Assembly (NCBI GenBank): GCA_004565275.1
Contig: SDOX01000128.1
Location: forward strand, 248,839-312,838
Direction: 5' to 3'
DNA from: Nannochloropsis salina CCMP1776
Taxonomy: Eukaryota; Sar; Eustigmatophyceae; Eustigmatales; Monodopsidaceae
DNA length: 64,000 bases
Shown: in pieces, positions 1 through 10,862 of the stretch
Position numbering within the stretch: the first letter of the stretch is position 1
Layout of the letters: every line of letters begins with the position of its first letter
Notes under the pieces: model-generated
Database searches by the model: none
What the model was told of the DNA's origin: nothing
What the model saw: the letters and a program-made list of their open reading frames with translations, nothing else
Made by a program: the position numbers and the translations under genes

Positions 1-1513
1 CGAAACTATAGCGCCTTTGGTGAGCGCTATCGCAACATCTATACTGGAGTAACGTGTCTCCAGAAGTTCTTGCACTACTTGTTCATATTGCTTAATTCCA
101 TTTCCCTTGGCCCCAAGCTTTTCTCGCAAATCATGATTGGCAGGCACTTCTAAAATGTGATAAAGCATTTTAAATAAATGACCTTTTACGGTTGCTACTC
201 CCTCCCGAGGCCAAAATTTTTTTGCGAGCTCGAGGTATTCTTGTGCAAAATTTAACTGACGGTGGGCTAGTGCAAATGCCTCTACTTCTCGTTCACATGA
301 TTGCATACGAGTTCTTTCACCTCCCACCAGCAGAGAAGAACCAGGTAGAAAAAGGGAGGGATTTTCTAGCAGACCTTCTGATGACATGACAGCATCGGCT
401 CCAGTCACAGATTGACAAGTAAGAGCGTCTTCATAAGTCTCGACTCCCCCGTTTGCTACCACAGGAATATGACAAGCAGACTTGATCTTGTTGATAGCGG
501 CCCAATCCGCTCTTCCTACTGACATTTTATTTTGCTCCCTTGTCCTACCATGGATCGTTAGTAATGCCACTCCTGCATCCTCTATGGCTTTCACTAGCTC
601 CAAAGTATCTCGCTCGTTCGGTAAGAGGCGAATTTTAGTTGTTACAGGGACGGCAATATGTTTTACCATGTGCGAAAGAAGTCTCACAACCAAATTTCTC
701 TCTTCCAGCAAATATGCTCCGTAATGACCTCGTTTGGCAATACGCTGTGGACATCCAAGGTTGAGATCGACCGCATCAACCTCGTGCTGAATCAATGATG
801 CAGCTCGGACCAATTCATCAGCAGAATTCCCCGCAAACTGAGCAATTAGCGGTCGATCAAATGCATTCTCGGGAGCATTTCCCAAACCGTCCCAGTTCTC
901 CTCCCTGTATACTTTTACATTAGCAAAATTAGTTGCGTGGAACATCTGCGTGTAAGCCAGATCAACGCCTGTTAAGAGTGGGAGAATGTTAGGTAATTAC
1001 AACATAATGCAATCGTGCTTCTTTTTATAAGCACGCGACATGAATGGATAATAAGACCTTCGTACCATAGCGTCTAACCAACGTCCTGAAGGCCAAATCC
1101 GACTGCTGTACCATCGGCGCAGCAATCCATCGGGGGTTGCCAAGGCGCAACAATAGGTCATGTCCTTCCCCTCGAGTAGCGTGCATGTGCTCCTGCTTCA
1201 TCATAGTAATGCTTGACGCATAGCGCTTTGAAACGGCCGGGTGACGGAGAATGACTCTGCCAATGTGAATTGGCGAATAATGCTTAGAATGAGGTATTGA
1301 CGACATGCCGTTGACTCTCATGGATCGCAATCCTACAGTCGGCATTATGTGATGGAAGTTAATCAAAAAGACAGCAAAGATTGACAAGGGCGGCGTTCTT
1401 GTCTGGCGCTGCGATTGATGTCTGGAAACCATGTGGGATGGCACCCTAGGCCTTTCTGCAACTCTGTGTAGAAACCACTTCAAAGCTAGGAAAGGAATGG
1501 TATAGAACGACAT
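1..1513 (-). CDS. DUS1L: tRNA-dihydrouridine(16/17) synthase, DUS1-like (3' end cut by window edge)
   Basis: FMN enzyme that reduces uridine to dihydrouridine in the tRNA D-loop. Two exons are visible: 1513-1066 and 968-1, with an intron at 1065-969 (GTACGAAG donor, TTAACAG acceptor). Splicing joins LVRRYG to VDLAYTQMFHATNF, as in the family. The first barrel strand reads AAPMVQQSDLAFR, the catalytic Cys lies in DLNLGCPQ followed by IAKRGHYGA, then come TIHGRTRE and the FMN-phosphate loop VANGGVETYEDAL. The C-terminal helical part continues open to the window edge, so the stop codon is outside. About 125 residues precede the barrel, long for the family; they contain several further Met codons, so the true start is uncertain and an organelle leader is possible. 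It is divergent from PPIL3. Confidence 0.9.
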
Positions 1514-2214
1514 ATTTATATGAGAAATATCAGAGATGAAGTCCGCCGCCCTTGGGCCAGACAGACTGGTGCTTGGGAACCTGTAGACTGTGCGCTCCTA
1601 CACTAGCATTTACTGGTCATCACAATTTTCTTTCACAAACCCAAAGGTCCGATAAAGCAAATACATTTGTTCAAACTGCGGCAGGATGGGCCACGAGGGA
1701 CACGTATTTCCTAATAATAGCATCGCGTGCTTTGTGCCGAAGGTAGTCGAGTGGGTGTACGACCAGTAGTACGCTCAGCCGACCTCCCCACAAGAAATGA
1801 ACAAGCTTACGACTTTACAGGAATGAGCGTGCCCCTATCGTGCCTCCTTCTTTTTGAGCCGTCAACTCCTTTAACTGTGCATCCTTCAATCTGTGACGAG
1901 TGTTGTCTTTTCCAGTTTAGAATTCTGTCTTCCTCGTTCTCGGTTTGCACTTACCTCGAGGAATTGAGAGCGACCGTCGTGTGACACCGCTCGGCGCTTG
2001 TATCGCCCGCCGATTATCGTGCCCAGAGATGTTTCTTGCTTCCCGGAGCCGTCAGTCCTGGCTTCTCTCTTCATTCATTCCCGCCACTCGCACAAGTTCA
2101 TTTTTAGCAGCATGAGGAAGTGCGTAGATTAGCTATCTCATCTCTTAAACGGCAAGGGAAAGGACGAAATTCCCTACTCTTGCGTAGGACGAGCGGACCA
2201 AGGCGACGACAACC
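1514..2214. other. Intergenic, divergent promoter region
   Basis: Stretch between the starts of the DUS1-like gene and PPIL3. Short frames occur but none has a recognisable product or convincing splice pattern. It most likely holds both promoters and 5' UTRs. A small inverted repeat, CCTAC...GTAGG, lies about 30 bases before the PPIL3 start; I attach no function to it. Confidence 0.5.
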
Positions 2215-2810
2215 ATGGCAGTAACACTCCACACAAGTCTGGGCAATATAAAACTTGAACTCTACTGCGACCTAGTTCCCCGGACTTGCAAGGTACGATA
2301 GTGAGCTCTTGATTTTTGGAATTTGATCCATTGTTCAAGCCAATGCACAGCTGTCAAACTCTCCACTTTCTTCCCATCATCACGTTCTGCTACTAGAATT
2401 TTTTGGCACTGGCTGCATCGGGCACATACGACAACACTCTTTTTCACCGCAATATTCGCGACTTCATGGTGCAAGGCGGGGATCCAACCGGGACAGGCAA
2501 GGGTGGGGAGAGTATCTGGGGTGGCTACTTGGAGGATGAATTTCACCCGGCGCTCAAGCATGACCGCCGCGGTATTGTGTCGATGGCAAACCGGGGGCCA
2601 GGCACCAATGGCTGCCAATTTTTTATTACGTACGGAGAACACAAGCATCTCAACAACAAGTACACGATTTTTGCAAGGGTAATCGACGGCATGGACGTCC
2701 TCGATGCCTTGGAAAAAGCTCCTGTGGGAAAGAAAAGCCGGCCAGTAACTGACCTTGTCATTAAATCTGTTCAGATTCACGCTAATCCATTCGCTGATGC
2801 TCTAACATAG
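2215..2810 (+). CDS. PPIL3: Peptidyl-prolyl isomerase, PPIL3-type cyclophilin
   Basis: Single-domain cyclophilin of about 163 residues, the size of PPIL3, a spliceosome-associated prolyl isomerase. Exon 1 is 2215-2292 and exon 2 is 2397-2810; the intron starts GTACGATAG and ends CTACTAG. Splicing joins LVPRTCK to NFLALAASGTYDN. The active-site strand FHRNIRDFMVQGGDPTGTG, the ESIWGG loop, the SMANRGPGTNGCQFFITY segment and the C-terminal HANPFAD are all PPIL3-like. The active-site Arg (HRNI), the Phe and Met of FMVQGGD and the Gln of CQFFI are present. The catalytic Trp position of CypA has His in HKHLNNK, as in PPIL3. Cytosolic or nuclear; no leader is seen. Confidence 0.94.
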
Positions 2811-3314
2811 GACTCTTACAACAAGTGGACCGTTTGAAAACAGTTTGCCTCATACAGCACGCTGCCGAGCGCACCATGGGATGGCGTTGTGCTATATAGC
2901 GCCTACGGATTACTTCTTGGTAGTACGGATGTCTGATGTTGACACTGTGCAAAGTATCTTGTAGACTTTTTGAATAAGTGAGTTTTATCCCGAAGTCAAG
3001 ACCTCTGATCGGATTCTGAGGTTCAGCCGACAATGGTTCCAAGAAGAGTAGGACACCACGAGGTGGTTGCATCAGGTCCGAGATGGGATCTGTTTTCTTG
3101 ATATGATGGTAAATAATCAAGGCGGACATTGATTTTAAATTTGTGTGTTATGAAAGAAGGAGTGCTGTTACTATACTTAAAATGTTCTTGTTCTTTTTAT
3201 TTAAATTTTGGACGCGTCATCGCTTTCTTGTACGAGTCAAGCTTTTTCCAGAAACTGCACATTTTTGGACTTTTTATCTGAGCGCCTATCCCATGCTTCC
3301 CAGTCCGCAACAGC
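2811..3314. other. Convergent 3' intergenic region
   Basis: Lies between the stop codons of PPIL3 and katanin p80. It is AT-rich toward 3130-3250. No coding sequence is recognisable; it is presumably the two 3' UTRs and terminators. Confidence 0.5.
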
Positions 3315-5261
3315 CTATGCTAAGTAGGACTCCAATCGCCTTCCCGCCCTCTCCACAGCAAGATAGGCTGGTGAGGCCGCCTTAAACGTATTTGATATAC
3401 GAATTTCTTCGAGGCGCTTAAAGCTATAGCTGATGGCCTCATTGAATTTGCGGCATCTTTCAACGCGCTCCTCTCTAGTCAAATCTACACCTGACAGCGG
3501 AGTACGCAGAACTTGCTGGACATGAGTGCCTAAGAGATCGAGAAGGGCCATGAGAGTTTTAATTCCCGCAAGGACAGGACCTTCGAAGTCAAGCGACAAT
3601 AGACTGCTCAGAACGGGTAGGAGCGGTGCGGCAGTTTCCAAGCTGAGTGGTCCGTGCTCGCTCGCGCAACCTAAGAGGTCAACTGTCTGTAGGAAGTCGG
3701 ACAGCACCGTAAGCCGGCCCTGGTCTTCCGGCGTCGCTTGATGGAGCCGAAAAAGGAGTCCAAATGTTTCAGGTATCTTACCTGCTCGCCATAATTCATT
3801 TAAGCGTTGAAGATTTTCTAGTCGTACAGACAAGGCAGTCATAAGCACTTTGCGATGAAGCATTGTGCCAAAAATGATTTCGCCATCTGCACGGTCTTGA
3901 CGCGCAATAAAGTCTATAGGTATCTTTTCATTGCAAGCAATTTTTGTTCCATGTGCACAGTTAATAGTAGCTCTTCCGTCATGATTCATGTGTGTGCTCA
4001 CTTTCTTGTTTTCCTTGCCGTGGTTGGTGAGATTGGCTGCCCTCTGGGTTGCCACATGGTCTTTGTTGTTCACTTGTGATACAGATTGCTTTGGCAACGC
4101 AGGGGAAGGGGACAATCTTTTGCGCGCACACTGCTCCGCAGTAACAGACGGGAGGGCGACGGCGGACAGATGAGATGATCGAAGGGACGCTAGGCTTGTT
4201 ACAGGGGATGTTGAGTTTTTGAGCCTCAAGGATGCGCTTGCCGGAGAAAGGGCTCCGTTAGCCGTAGCGTTATTCGACTTCTGATGCGTAATCGACACTG
4301 GAGTCATGCTTCCTGCTGGCGTCCCAAGGGTGATGGAATATAGCGAAACAATGTTGTTATCAAATGCTGCACCCAGAATTTCGCCGTCTTTCCAGGAAAG
4401 ACACTGTAAATTGGTCCATGGCGCATCAATATTACCCTGCATTTCCAACGTGGAGTCAGATAAGATTTGCATACGACTCGATGTGGACGTCAAAAGGCGG
4501 CCCCTTCCATCGAAAACCATAGCTCCGACGAGACATTTCTCATCTAGGGGCCTTCGAGGTGGGCTGGCCAGGAGCTCGAATGAATCGGTGTCAAAAAGTC
4601 GAATGCAGCAATCCTTCGTATACGTGGAGAGAGTTGATTGGGTTGGGTGGAAACTGAAATGAAGGATGGGCGAAGCCTGGCCTTGCGTTGTTTCCAACTC
4701 AAAGGAGTAGATGGTCTCGCGGTTTCGCATATCCCACAAATTCATAACACCGTCATTTCCTGAGCTGCAACACCATCGGCCATCAGGAGATATTTGGGCA
4801 TCAGTCACCTCACTTTGATGGCCTTTGTGATGCATTGCGCATTTTTTGGTCCGCATATCCCACACTTTAAAGGATGTGTCTAAAGAGCCTGAAATAAGCA
4901 TGCCAGCTCCAGTGTCATAGTTAATGCATGTAACCCCTTCTGCATGACCTGGGAGAGAGCGCGATACCTTTCCACTGGCGACATCAAAAATTTTGATGGC
5001 ACCACTCTCATAGCCTCCTGCGACAAATCGCAGCGAGATGGGATCCGAAGCGAGGCAATTGACGGGGGAACTGTCACCCCTTAAGCTCGCCATGTTAGCA
5101 GCATTGTCTATCCTCCAAACATTAATGATATTGTCATCACCCCCCGTTGCGACTAGCGAATGCATTTGGCGGTCCAATGTTACGGCATTCACCTGTCCAG
5201 CATGCGCAACGAACTCAATGACTTTTTTAGGAGGAGCTAGGCATGGCGTTGACAGCGTCAT
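3315..5261 (-). CDS. KATNB1: Katanin p80 WD40 regulatory subunit (KATNB1-like)
   Basis: Regulatory subunit of the microtubule-severing AAA ATPase katanin. The first ATG of the frame is at 5261, giving about 648 residues close to the family norm (around 655). The N-terminal half is a WD40 propeller beginning EFVAHAGQVNAV, with blades marked by ATGGDDNIINVW, VAGGYESGAIKIF, SGSLDTSFKVWD and CSSGNDGVMNLWD. A disordered Ser/Thr/Asn-rich linker follows (roughly residues 305-455). The C-terminal con80 domain (about 470-648) contains VLMTALSVRLENLQRLNELW and the family signature GVDLTREERVERCRKF. con80 binds the p60 catalytic subunit. It implies a microtubule array with severing, for example flagellar or spindle. 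One exon, no leader. Confidence 0.92.
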   Translation of the reverse strand: MTLSTPCLAPPKKVIEFVAHAGQVNAVTLDRQMHSLVATGGDDNIINVWRIDNAANMASLRGDSSPVNCLASDPISLRFVAGGYESGAIKIFDVASGKVSRSLPGHAEGVTCINYDTGAGMLISGSLDTSFKVWDMRTKKCAMHHKGHQSEVTDAQISPDGRWCCSSGNDGVMNLWDMRNRETIYSFELETTQGQASPILHFSFHPTQSTLSTYTKDCCIRLFDTDSFELLASPPRRPLDEKCLVGAMVFDGRGRLLTSTSSRMQILSDSTLEMQGNIDAPWTNLQCLSWKDGEILGAAFDNNIVSLYSITLGTPAGSMTPVSITHQKSNNATANGALSPASASLRLKNSTSPVTSLASLRSSHLSAVALPSVTAEQCARKRLSPSPALPKQSVSQVNNKDHVATQRAANLTNHGKENKKVSTHMNHDGRATINCAHGTKIACNEKIPIDFIARQDRADGEIIFGTMLHRKVLMTALSVRLENLQRLNELWRAGKIPETFGLLFRLHQATPEDQGRLTVLSDFLQTVDLLGCASEHGPLSLETAAPLLPVLSSLLSLDFEGPVLAGIKTLMALLDLLGTHVQQVLRTPLSGVDLTREERVERCRKFNEAISYSFKRLEEIRISNTFKAASPAYLAVERAGRRLESYLA

Positions 5262-7414
5262 AGATTGGACACAAGACCGATCCAATAGGCTATCTCAGAA
5301 AGTAAGAGTTCACCTATTCCCTATCGAGGCCGTCTCCCAGAAGCAAGAAAAATTGAGCTGGGCACAATCCTCGTTTGTTGTATATTTGCGCAGCACCTGA
5401 TTTAAGGTATTTCTTGGCCGATTCTCGCGCCAAGGCTGGGAAGATTGCGATATCCACAATAACCACTCACGTTGACAATGAACTGTAGCACGGGCACGGG
5501 TCAGAGGTGATGGATTAGGACACAGAATGGATGCATAGGCGGTCGTGAGAGGTGGAGATCGAGGTTATTCGTGCGTGAAAAAAGACTCGCCGTCTCCTCT
5601 GCTCGACTAGCGGGGGGCAAAGGTCGAATCGCCAAATTTCTTCCCCATGTTCTGGCGACGCGAGCAGGTTCTGTTGCGGCCCATGACGATGTGCCACGCC
5701 CACCCAAACCTCGCGCAGAAGACATGAGATCCGGCGACCCACCCACCAAAGCGAGTCTTTATCAAAAGGGTCTTCATACTGATCGATCCATCGACACACA
5801 AGTCTAGAGCCGAACAAATCACCCGGATAAAGTCGTCAGAGCTTTGACAGACGCGCTTCGATAAGCTTCGAGACTGACGACTCCTTTCGCACATCGAAGC
5901 AATACTGCGCAATCTAGAATCATTTCCCGCATATGATACTACAAACTTCAGACCATCAAAGGTAGCTGCATGATTTTTGGCAAAATTGTTAGTATAATGA
6001 CCATAAAAAAAAGAGTTATCGATGTCACTTACATCACCAAAAATGAGATATCAAATGGAATACGCTACATTCTTGACGGCCCATATACTGGCAAACTTGT
6101 ACTTTGTGTGCTTGGAGTTGGAAGAGCGCATTACCATATGGGTGAATATGCCCAACTTTGACCGATCAGGTTTCGGGTGCTTAGATACAATTTGATCGGA
6201 CGCGAGCACTCAAAACTTCCGCCAAAAATCCGTCGACCTTCGGGTTTCTGGCCTGGTGTAGCCCGTTAAAAGTACCCAAAAAGTACGTATATGGTAATTA
6301 TATGATTATAAAAATGCTATTAGAAATATACACTTATCTGCAGCACTTTATGGCCTGTCATGAAGAAAGTTCCGATGACTTCAACACGTAACTTTTTAAA
6401 CAGTATGATCCTGTTCATTCTACAGAACCAGATGGGCATGAATTGCACATACGTACGGTATCCAAAAAATTCAATAGTATCTGTTTTTCATGAGCAAGAT
6501 GATGGAAAGCCTCGGACTTCTATCATCTTTTTACCCACGTGGTTGTACAACAATCGACAAGCGTGATGGGCCACGCCAAACAGCTTCGTTGGCTTTTGAC
6601 CGGTCTAAAGCTCGTTGGAAAAGATCAGTGTAACAAGCTTCGAGACGCTCCCAGCTAAAACAGAGAATCAATCAATTATGACGGCCACATGCCCTCTGCT
6701 TCACCAAGAGCCACTACCCATCTGGTAGTGAAAAGTATGGGCGGGGCCAGAGATTTTTTTGGGGGCTACGCAATTTCTTATCCCAATGACGTAGTCCGTT
6801 ACCTCCCTCTCTCCTTTTGTCTGATAGATGGTGAAGTCTTTTCCTCTTGTGCGTGGGATACCCTGATGGAAGACTTTGCTTGGCACAGAACAGGATGTCC
6901 GTCATTAAGTAATCAGGGCGAAGGGCATGGCTTCCTGTAAAAGAAATCTAAGATTGTACGAAGGGTGATGATGCAATTCATTAAATCACCGCCTAGATGC
7001 GTATCGGCAGCGCTTCATGACCAAACACACCCAACGTATTTACGTCAACAATCTGACCTGTCCATGCAAAACCCTCGGAGCATCTTTCCAAGACACACAC
7101 GTGTCAGATTGTAAAACCGCTTCGACGTGAAGCTGAGGGATAAAATTCGGACAGAAGAATGATCCAGATCTGCATGTTTTTGATTTTTCCCTCACCAAAG
7201 GTTATCATAGAATCTATTTTCACAAAACAACACATACACAAATCCGTCAACAAACAGGAGTCCCAGGTAACATGGTAACATTTATTATAATTCCTTACAA
7301 AGGATATACAATTTATTAGAGCAAAGCGGAGAGACCTTCCCGCAGGTTCCTTTTATCCTGCTTTACGCCTCTGCCACAACCGCACCTCCACCTGGTGTCG
7401 CAAGAAAAACGCAA
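5262..7414. other. Gene-poor region with no recognisable gene
   Basis: About 2.1 kb between the katanin start and the 3' end of the YqgF-like gene. From about 5900 to 7330 it is visibly AT-richer than the flanking genes. Frames are short (under 105 codons), overlap on both strands and match nothing I know. It should hold the katanin promoter and the YqgF 3' UTR. Small intron-split genes or ncRNAs cannot be excluded by eye. Confidence 0.45.
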
Positions 7415-8392
7415 TTATTTCTTTTTCTTCCTCTTCTTTTTCTTCTTTCCGGTACCTGCACCATTTTCGCTGTCTTTAGAATGGGATGGGGACACGACAG
7501 GAAACTCTCGGCCGTAGCGCAAAAGTTCAGCCCGTCTCCATTCGTCGTACGAGAAATTGGCTCGACTTGTGAATGCGAAATTGGGTGAAAAGACAACGTG
7601 ATCATTTCTGCGTCTCCCTGATAAAGGACGTCTTTCTGCTGGTTGAGTCCCATTTGTCGCTCCCATGGTGGTTTTCTCGTCTAAGATTGAGGGAATTGGC
7701 CACACCACCTCCGCTTCGTAACCTTTATGTCTGTAAAAGTCTTCCAAGATAAGACAAGCTGCTTGAGAATCCACGTCATCAGAGCTGTGCAAGAACGATT
7801 TTGTCTTTATGTTCACTTTTGCCGCCTGCGAGGTCAAACGCTCGTCCCATAAATACACAAATGGGGTTCTATCCGACGCCATGACACCCGTTTCCAAGGC
7901 GCGATCTGCGACCATACGGGCAAATACCTTAGTCGCGTTTGCCTGAGGGCTTAAAGTTCCATCGCGGAAGAGTGGATATCCTATCACAATTCGAATGGCC
8001 CCTTCTGCACGCAAGATACCCAACAATTGATCAATGGTGGGGCGATGTCGTGTTGCGTTGTTGCTGTGACCAGCTACGTTTATGATTGTACCCAGAGGTC
8101 GTTGGCTGAAGCCCGCTGTCAGTGCTACACCAATTTTCTTGTGACCCCAATCAAGTCCCAATGTACGGCTGCCCAACAAGTCCAACACAGCCGTTGAGAG
8201 GTTTCGATCCGATGAAGCTGCCGGTTGGGAAGGGGGAGATGACGGCTCCCAAAGTCTTTCATAAGTTAAACGAAGCTCATGGCGACAAGAACGCGGGTGT
8301 CGAGGAGCCCAGAATGGAAACCCTGGACTTATTACTGAGAAGAATAGCAGGCAGACCAAGAAAATATGCAGACAGCATATGGCATAAGGCAT
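7415..8392 (-). CDS. YqgF/RuvX-like RNase H-fold nuclease with signal-type N-terminus
   Basis: Bacterial-type YqgF fold protein (325 residues), a family linked to pre-16S rRNA 5' maturation and Holliday-junction resolution. The core runs from about residue 75 to 222: LGLDWGHKKIGVAL with catalytic Asp81, IVIGYPL..DGT at 136-145, WDERLTSQAA with Glu184, and SDDVDSQAACLILEDF with Asp208. All three acidic residues are kept. Residues 7-22 are a strong hydrophobic stretch (LHIFLVCLLFFSV) followed by ISPGFPFWAP, where Phe25 could be the +1 residue of an ASAFAP-like bipartite plastid signal. Import to the stroma and action on plastid rRNA is therefore the likely role (inference). The C-terminus is an extension of about 100 residues ending in a Lys-rich tail. 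ATG at 8392. Confidence 0.85.
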   Translation of the reverse strand: MPYAICCLHIFLVCLLFFSVISPGFPFWAPRHPRSCRHELRLTYERLWEPSSPPSQPAASSDRNLSTAVLDLLGSRTLGLDWGHKKIGVALTAGFSQRPLGTIINVAGHSNNATRHRPTIDQLLGILRAEGAIRIVIGYPLFRDGTLSPQANATKVFARMVADRALETGVMASDRTPFVYLWDERLTSQAAKVNIKTKSFLHSSDDVDSQAACLILEDFYRHKGYEAEVVWPIPSILDEKTTMGATNGTQPAERRPLSGRRRNDHVVFSPNFAFTSRANFSYDEWRRAELLRYGREFPVVSPSHSKDSENGAGTGKKKKKRKKKK

Positions 8393-9878
8393 AAGCAGAT
8401 ATGGTCAAGTCTCCTGCAGATTAAACGCCCATTGATGATGCTCCAAATCTCTTCCTCAATCTCCGGCCCTGCACATTTATTGAGTTGATGGCCAGAACAT
8501 TTTTTTTAATCAGCAGAAGTGTAAGAGCAGGGGAAATATCCATCGGCCGGTTAGCTGACAGCACTAACAGGAAACGGAGTGTACAAGGAAGCAAGTTCCT
8601 TCGCGCCAAAATGGCAACATTTCGTATAAGTACAAATTTATTACGCATAAAAATGGAATCATACATTTTTTATTCTACATTTGATGACATTTCATCCCAT
8701 AAAATTTTCCAGTTGAAAGAAAACTACGCCGCAATCACCTTCCAGGAATCAAAAGGCAGACATCCACTCATTTTGCCATTTTCCGGGTACTGAAGCTTAG
8801 AAACTTTTTCTAAAATAGTATCTGCCTCGTAGGTGATAGGTTCAAGGAAATGCCGTTGTCCATAGGGGGGGGGGAAATACTACGAATAGCTTGTAGTTCG
8901 AATATAAGCTCAAGGGTAGGACTCAGATCAAACGGGATGCAAAACTCATCGGGCGCACTGCACCTTCTGCCGCGATATGAACATTGGGGACTTTGCAGCT
9001 GTTTTCTTTCATTGAATTCCACACGAGGGCACAACACAGATTTAATTTCTCGCCATAATTTTTTAATTCGTTGCATGATATAGATATTACATTTTGACGG
9101 CTGCTCTGTTACCATATTTATAAGGTGTGGCAGATAGTAGCCATTGTAAGTTGGTGTGTTGTGTTGTGAGGACGCAAGCGTGATATGTGTCCTACGTCTA
9201 TCCAATTAAATTTTGACTAAGTTCGGTCGCCACCGTCGATGCCCAACATTGTATGCATGGCTAAACTTACACGTCCCGAAAAAAAAAAAAAACAGCATTA
9301 CTTTCAACTGTACACGCAGACATACAAACTACTGTGTCAGCTGAAAACCTATTCCAAAAGGAAACAAAATTTGAATAGAGGTGTCAATTCAGCATATGCC
9401 TCCTAGAGGACAAAGATGAAATATGAGCATAGATTGAAGATACGAAAAAGCAAGCCCTGAGCTTCAAGATAGCAAAAAGGAGGCCATGAAAAGGCGTATA
9501 ACTATGCGCAATTGTACTCGACGCAACTTCCTTGTCACATTTCTCGCATTCGTCGTGTGGGCATCATTTTAAATCGACCTATGAAGGACAGGTCCGCATC
9601 ACAAAACTCGCAGAGACTCCCGAAAACGTAAGCGTGGTGCTACTGAGAAAGCTTAAGGACACATCAGAGCACTGTTCAAGCCAGCTATTCCTCAGTTGAT
9701 AGGTGAATCATTCAAACGGCATCACACAGAGGCATTCAGAATCCGAGCCGCTGTGCCGCATGTGCACGCTTAGCCTGCCCTTCATATGAGCCAGCGAAGG
9801 CATGCCAAAAGTTGAAAAAAAAAGGGGTTCGTACAGTGTACACCAGCCTTGTATTTCAGCCCGAAATCACTATGTTTT
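8393..9878. other. Gene-poor region, YqgF promoter side
   Basis: About 1.5 kb between the YqgF start and the sideroflexin stop. It contains a G run near 8867-8875 and an A run near 9279-9292. A minus-strand frame at 8810-9205 (131 codons, Cys-rich middle) and a plus-strand one at 8485-8793 are open but unrecognised, and overlap the homopolymer or AT-rich sequence. I do not call them genes. Confidence 0.4.
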
Positions 9879-10862
9879 TCACAATCCCTTATTTGCATAG
9901 AAGATCAAAATGGGCCGACCTTGTATATCTCTCAAATTATGAAATTTTGGCTCCAGGTCTGTGGCTTTGTAGGACGCTGTCTGCGGGAAAAGAGCCATGC
10001 ACACAGGTAGCGCCCCTGCTAGTGATCCCGTTATAGCCGTCAGTTCAACGGCTAGTCGAAGCCGCGGGGACGTCGGGAGAAGGGTAAGCTTTGCCAGTCC
10101 TCGCATTATAAGGTGCGGCAAGATCAGAACGGGTAAGGGGAAAATTACACCACGAGAGATAGCTGTCTGTATCACTACATTTTTACCCGCGATCAGCGAC
10201 CGTCCATAGTACTGACCGCTGCTATCCGAAATCGATGCGCCCTCCCTCAATTCATTTTGCCGCGAAAATATGATGTTACTCGTACCGGCTGCGGAAACAG
10301 CGATGTAACTAAAAAGTGCAGGTGAAGCGGCGGGTATTTTTCTTGCAAGTTTGCCCAGACCCAAGGCTAAAGAGCATGACGTTGCGACCGCCAGCAGGTA
10401 GGACTGCAAAACTTGATTGGTATCAGCTGCTCCCCCGCTGGATCTGTTGCTAAAGTTGACAGCGGAGTTGTACGTCTGGTTTAGCCAATGGACGAAAAGC
10501 ACACCACCAGGAGAAGTGGCTTGCATCATAATAAAGACGATGGGGACATTGACAGGCACAAATGCAGCCATCCGGAACGGTGTTGGAATCGTGGATTTTG
10601 ACAAAGGGTGAGTGCACGCTTCGAGGGTTGATTGGCAATCCCACAACTCTTGATTTTTAAGGTAACTCCCCACCTGCCAGTCTTTTACCATATTCTCACA
10701 TCTTTTCAGATATTGCGCTGAAATAAAAAGCGTCCTGGGGTCTAGAACACGCAGGAAGTGTTTAAGGCGTCCACTGAAAGTACCGAGGTCATAAAAAGAC
10801 TTGCCAGGCTCGAAATTTGGTAGTTTTGCGCGATGAGATTTGAACTCGCGCCCAGAGGTCAT
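9879..10862 (-). CDS. Sideroflexin, mitochondrial inner-membrane amino acid transporter family
   Basis: 327 residues, the usual sideroflexin length. Members move serine and related amino acids into mitochondria for one-carbon metabolism. Recognisable parts: the N-terminal FSGRLKHFLRVLDPRTLF, the conserved PTPFRMAAFVPVNVPIVF (about 95-112), LNQTYNSAVNFSNR (about 127-140), a helix with ALGLGKLARK, and FSRQNELREG (about 200-209) with the AISRGVIFPLPVLILP membrane segment. The family HPDTGEK-type motif appears as THPLSKS, a reduced form. No cleavable presequence is seen, as expected for the carrier-like import of this family. ATG at 10862. The specific substrate cannot be told from sequence. Confidence 0.9.
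   Translation of the reverse strand: MTSGREFKSHRAKLPNFEPGKSFYDLGTFSGRLKHFLRVLDPRTLFISAQYLKRCENMVKDWQVGSYLKNQELWDCQSTLEACTHPLSKSTIPTPFRMAAFVPVNVPIVFIMMQATSPGGVLFVHWLNQTYNSAVNFSNRSSGGAADTNQVLQSYLLAVATSCSLALGLGKLARKIPAASPALFSYIAVSAAGTSNIIFSRQNELREGASISDSSGQYYGRSLIAGKNVVIQTAISRGVIFPLPVLILPHLIMRGLAKLTLLPTSPRLRLAVELTAITGSLAGALPVCMALFPQTASYKATDLEPKFHNLRDIQGRPILIFYANKGL

Noticed and set aside
8810-9205. Minus-strand 131-codon frame with Cys-rich middle
   Set aside because: Starts without a good context, crosses a G homopolymer and matches nothing; not enough to call a gene.
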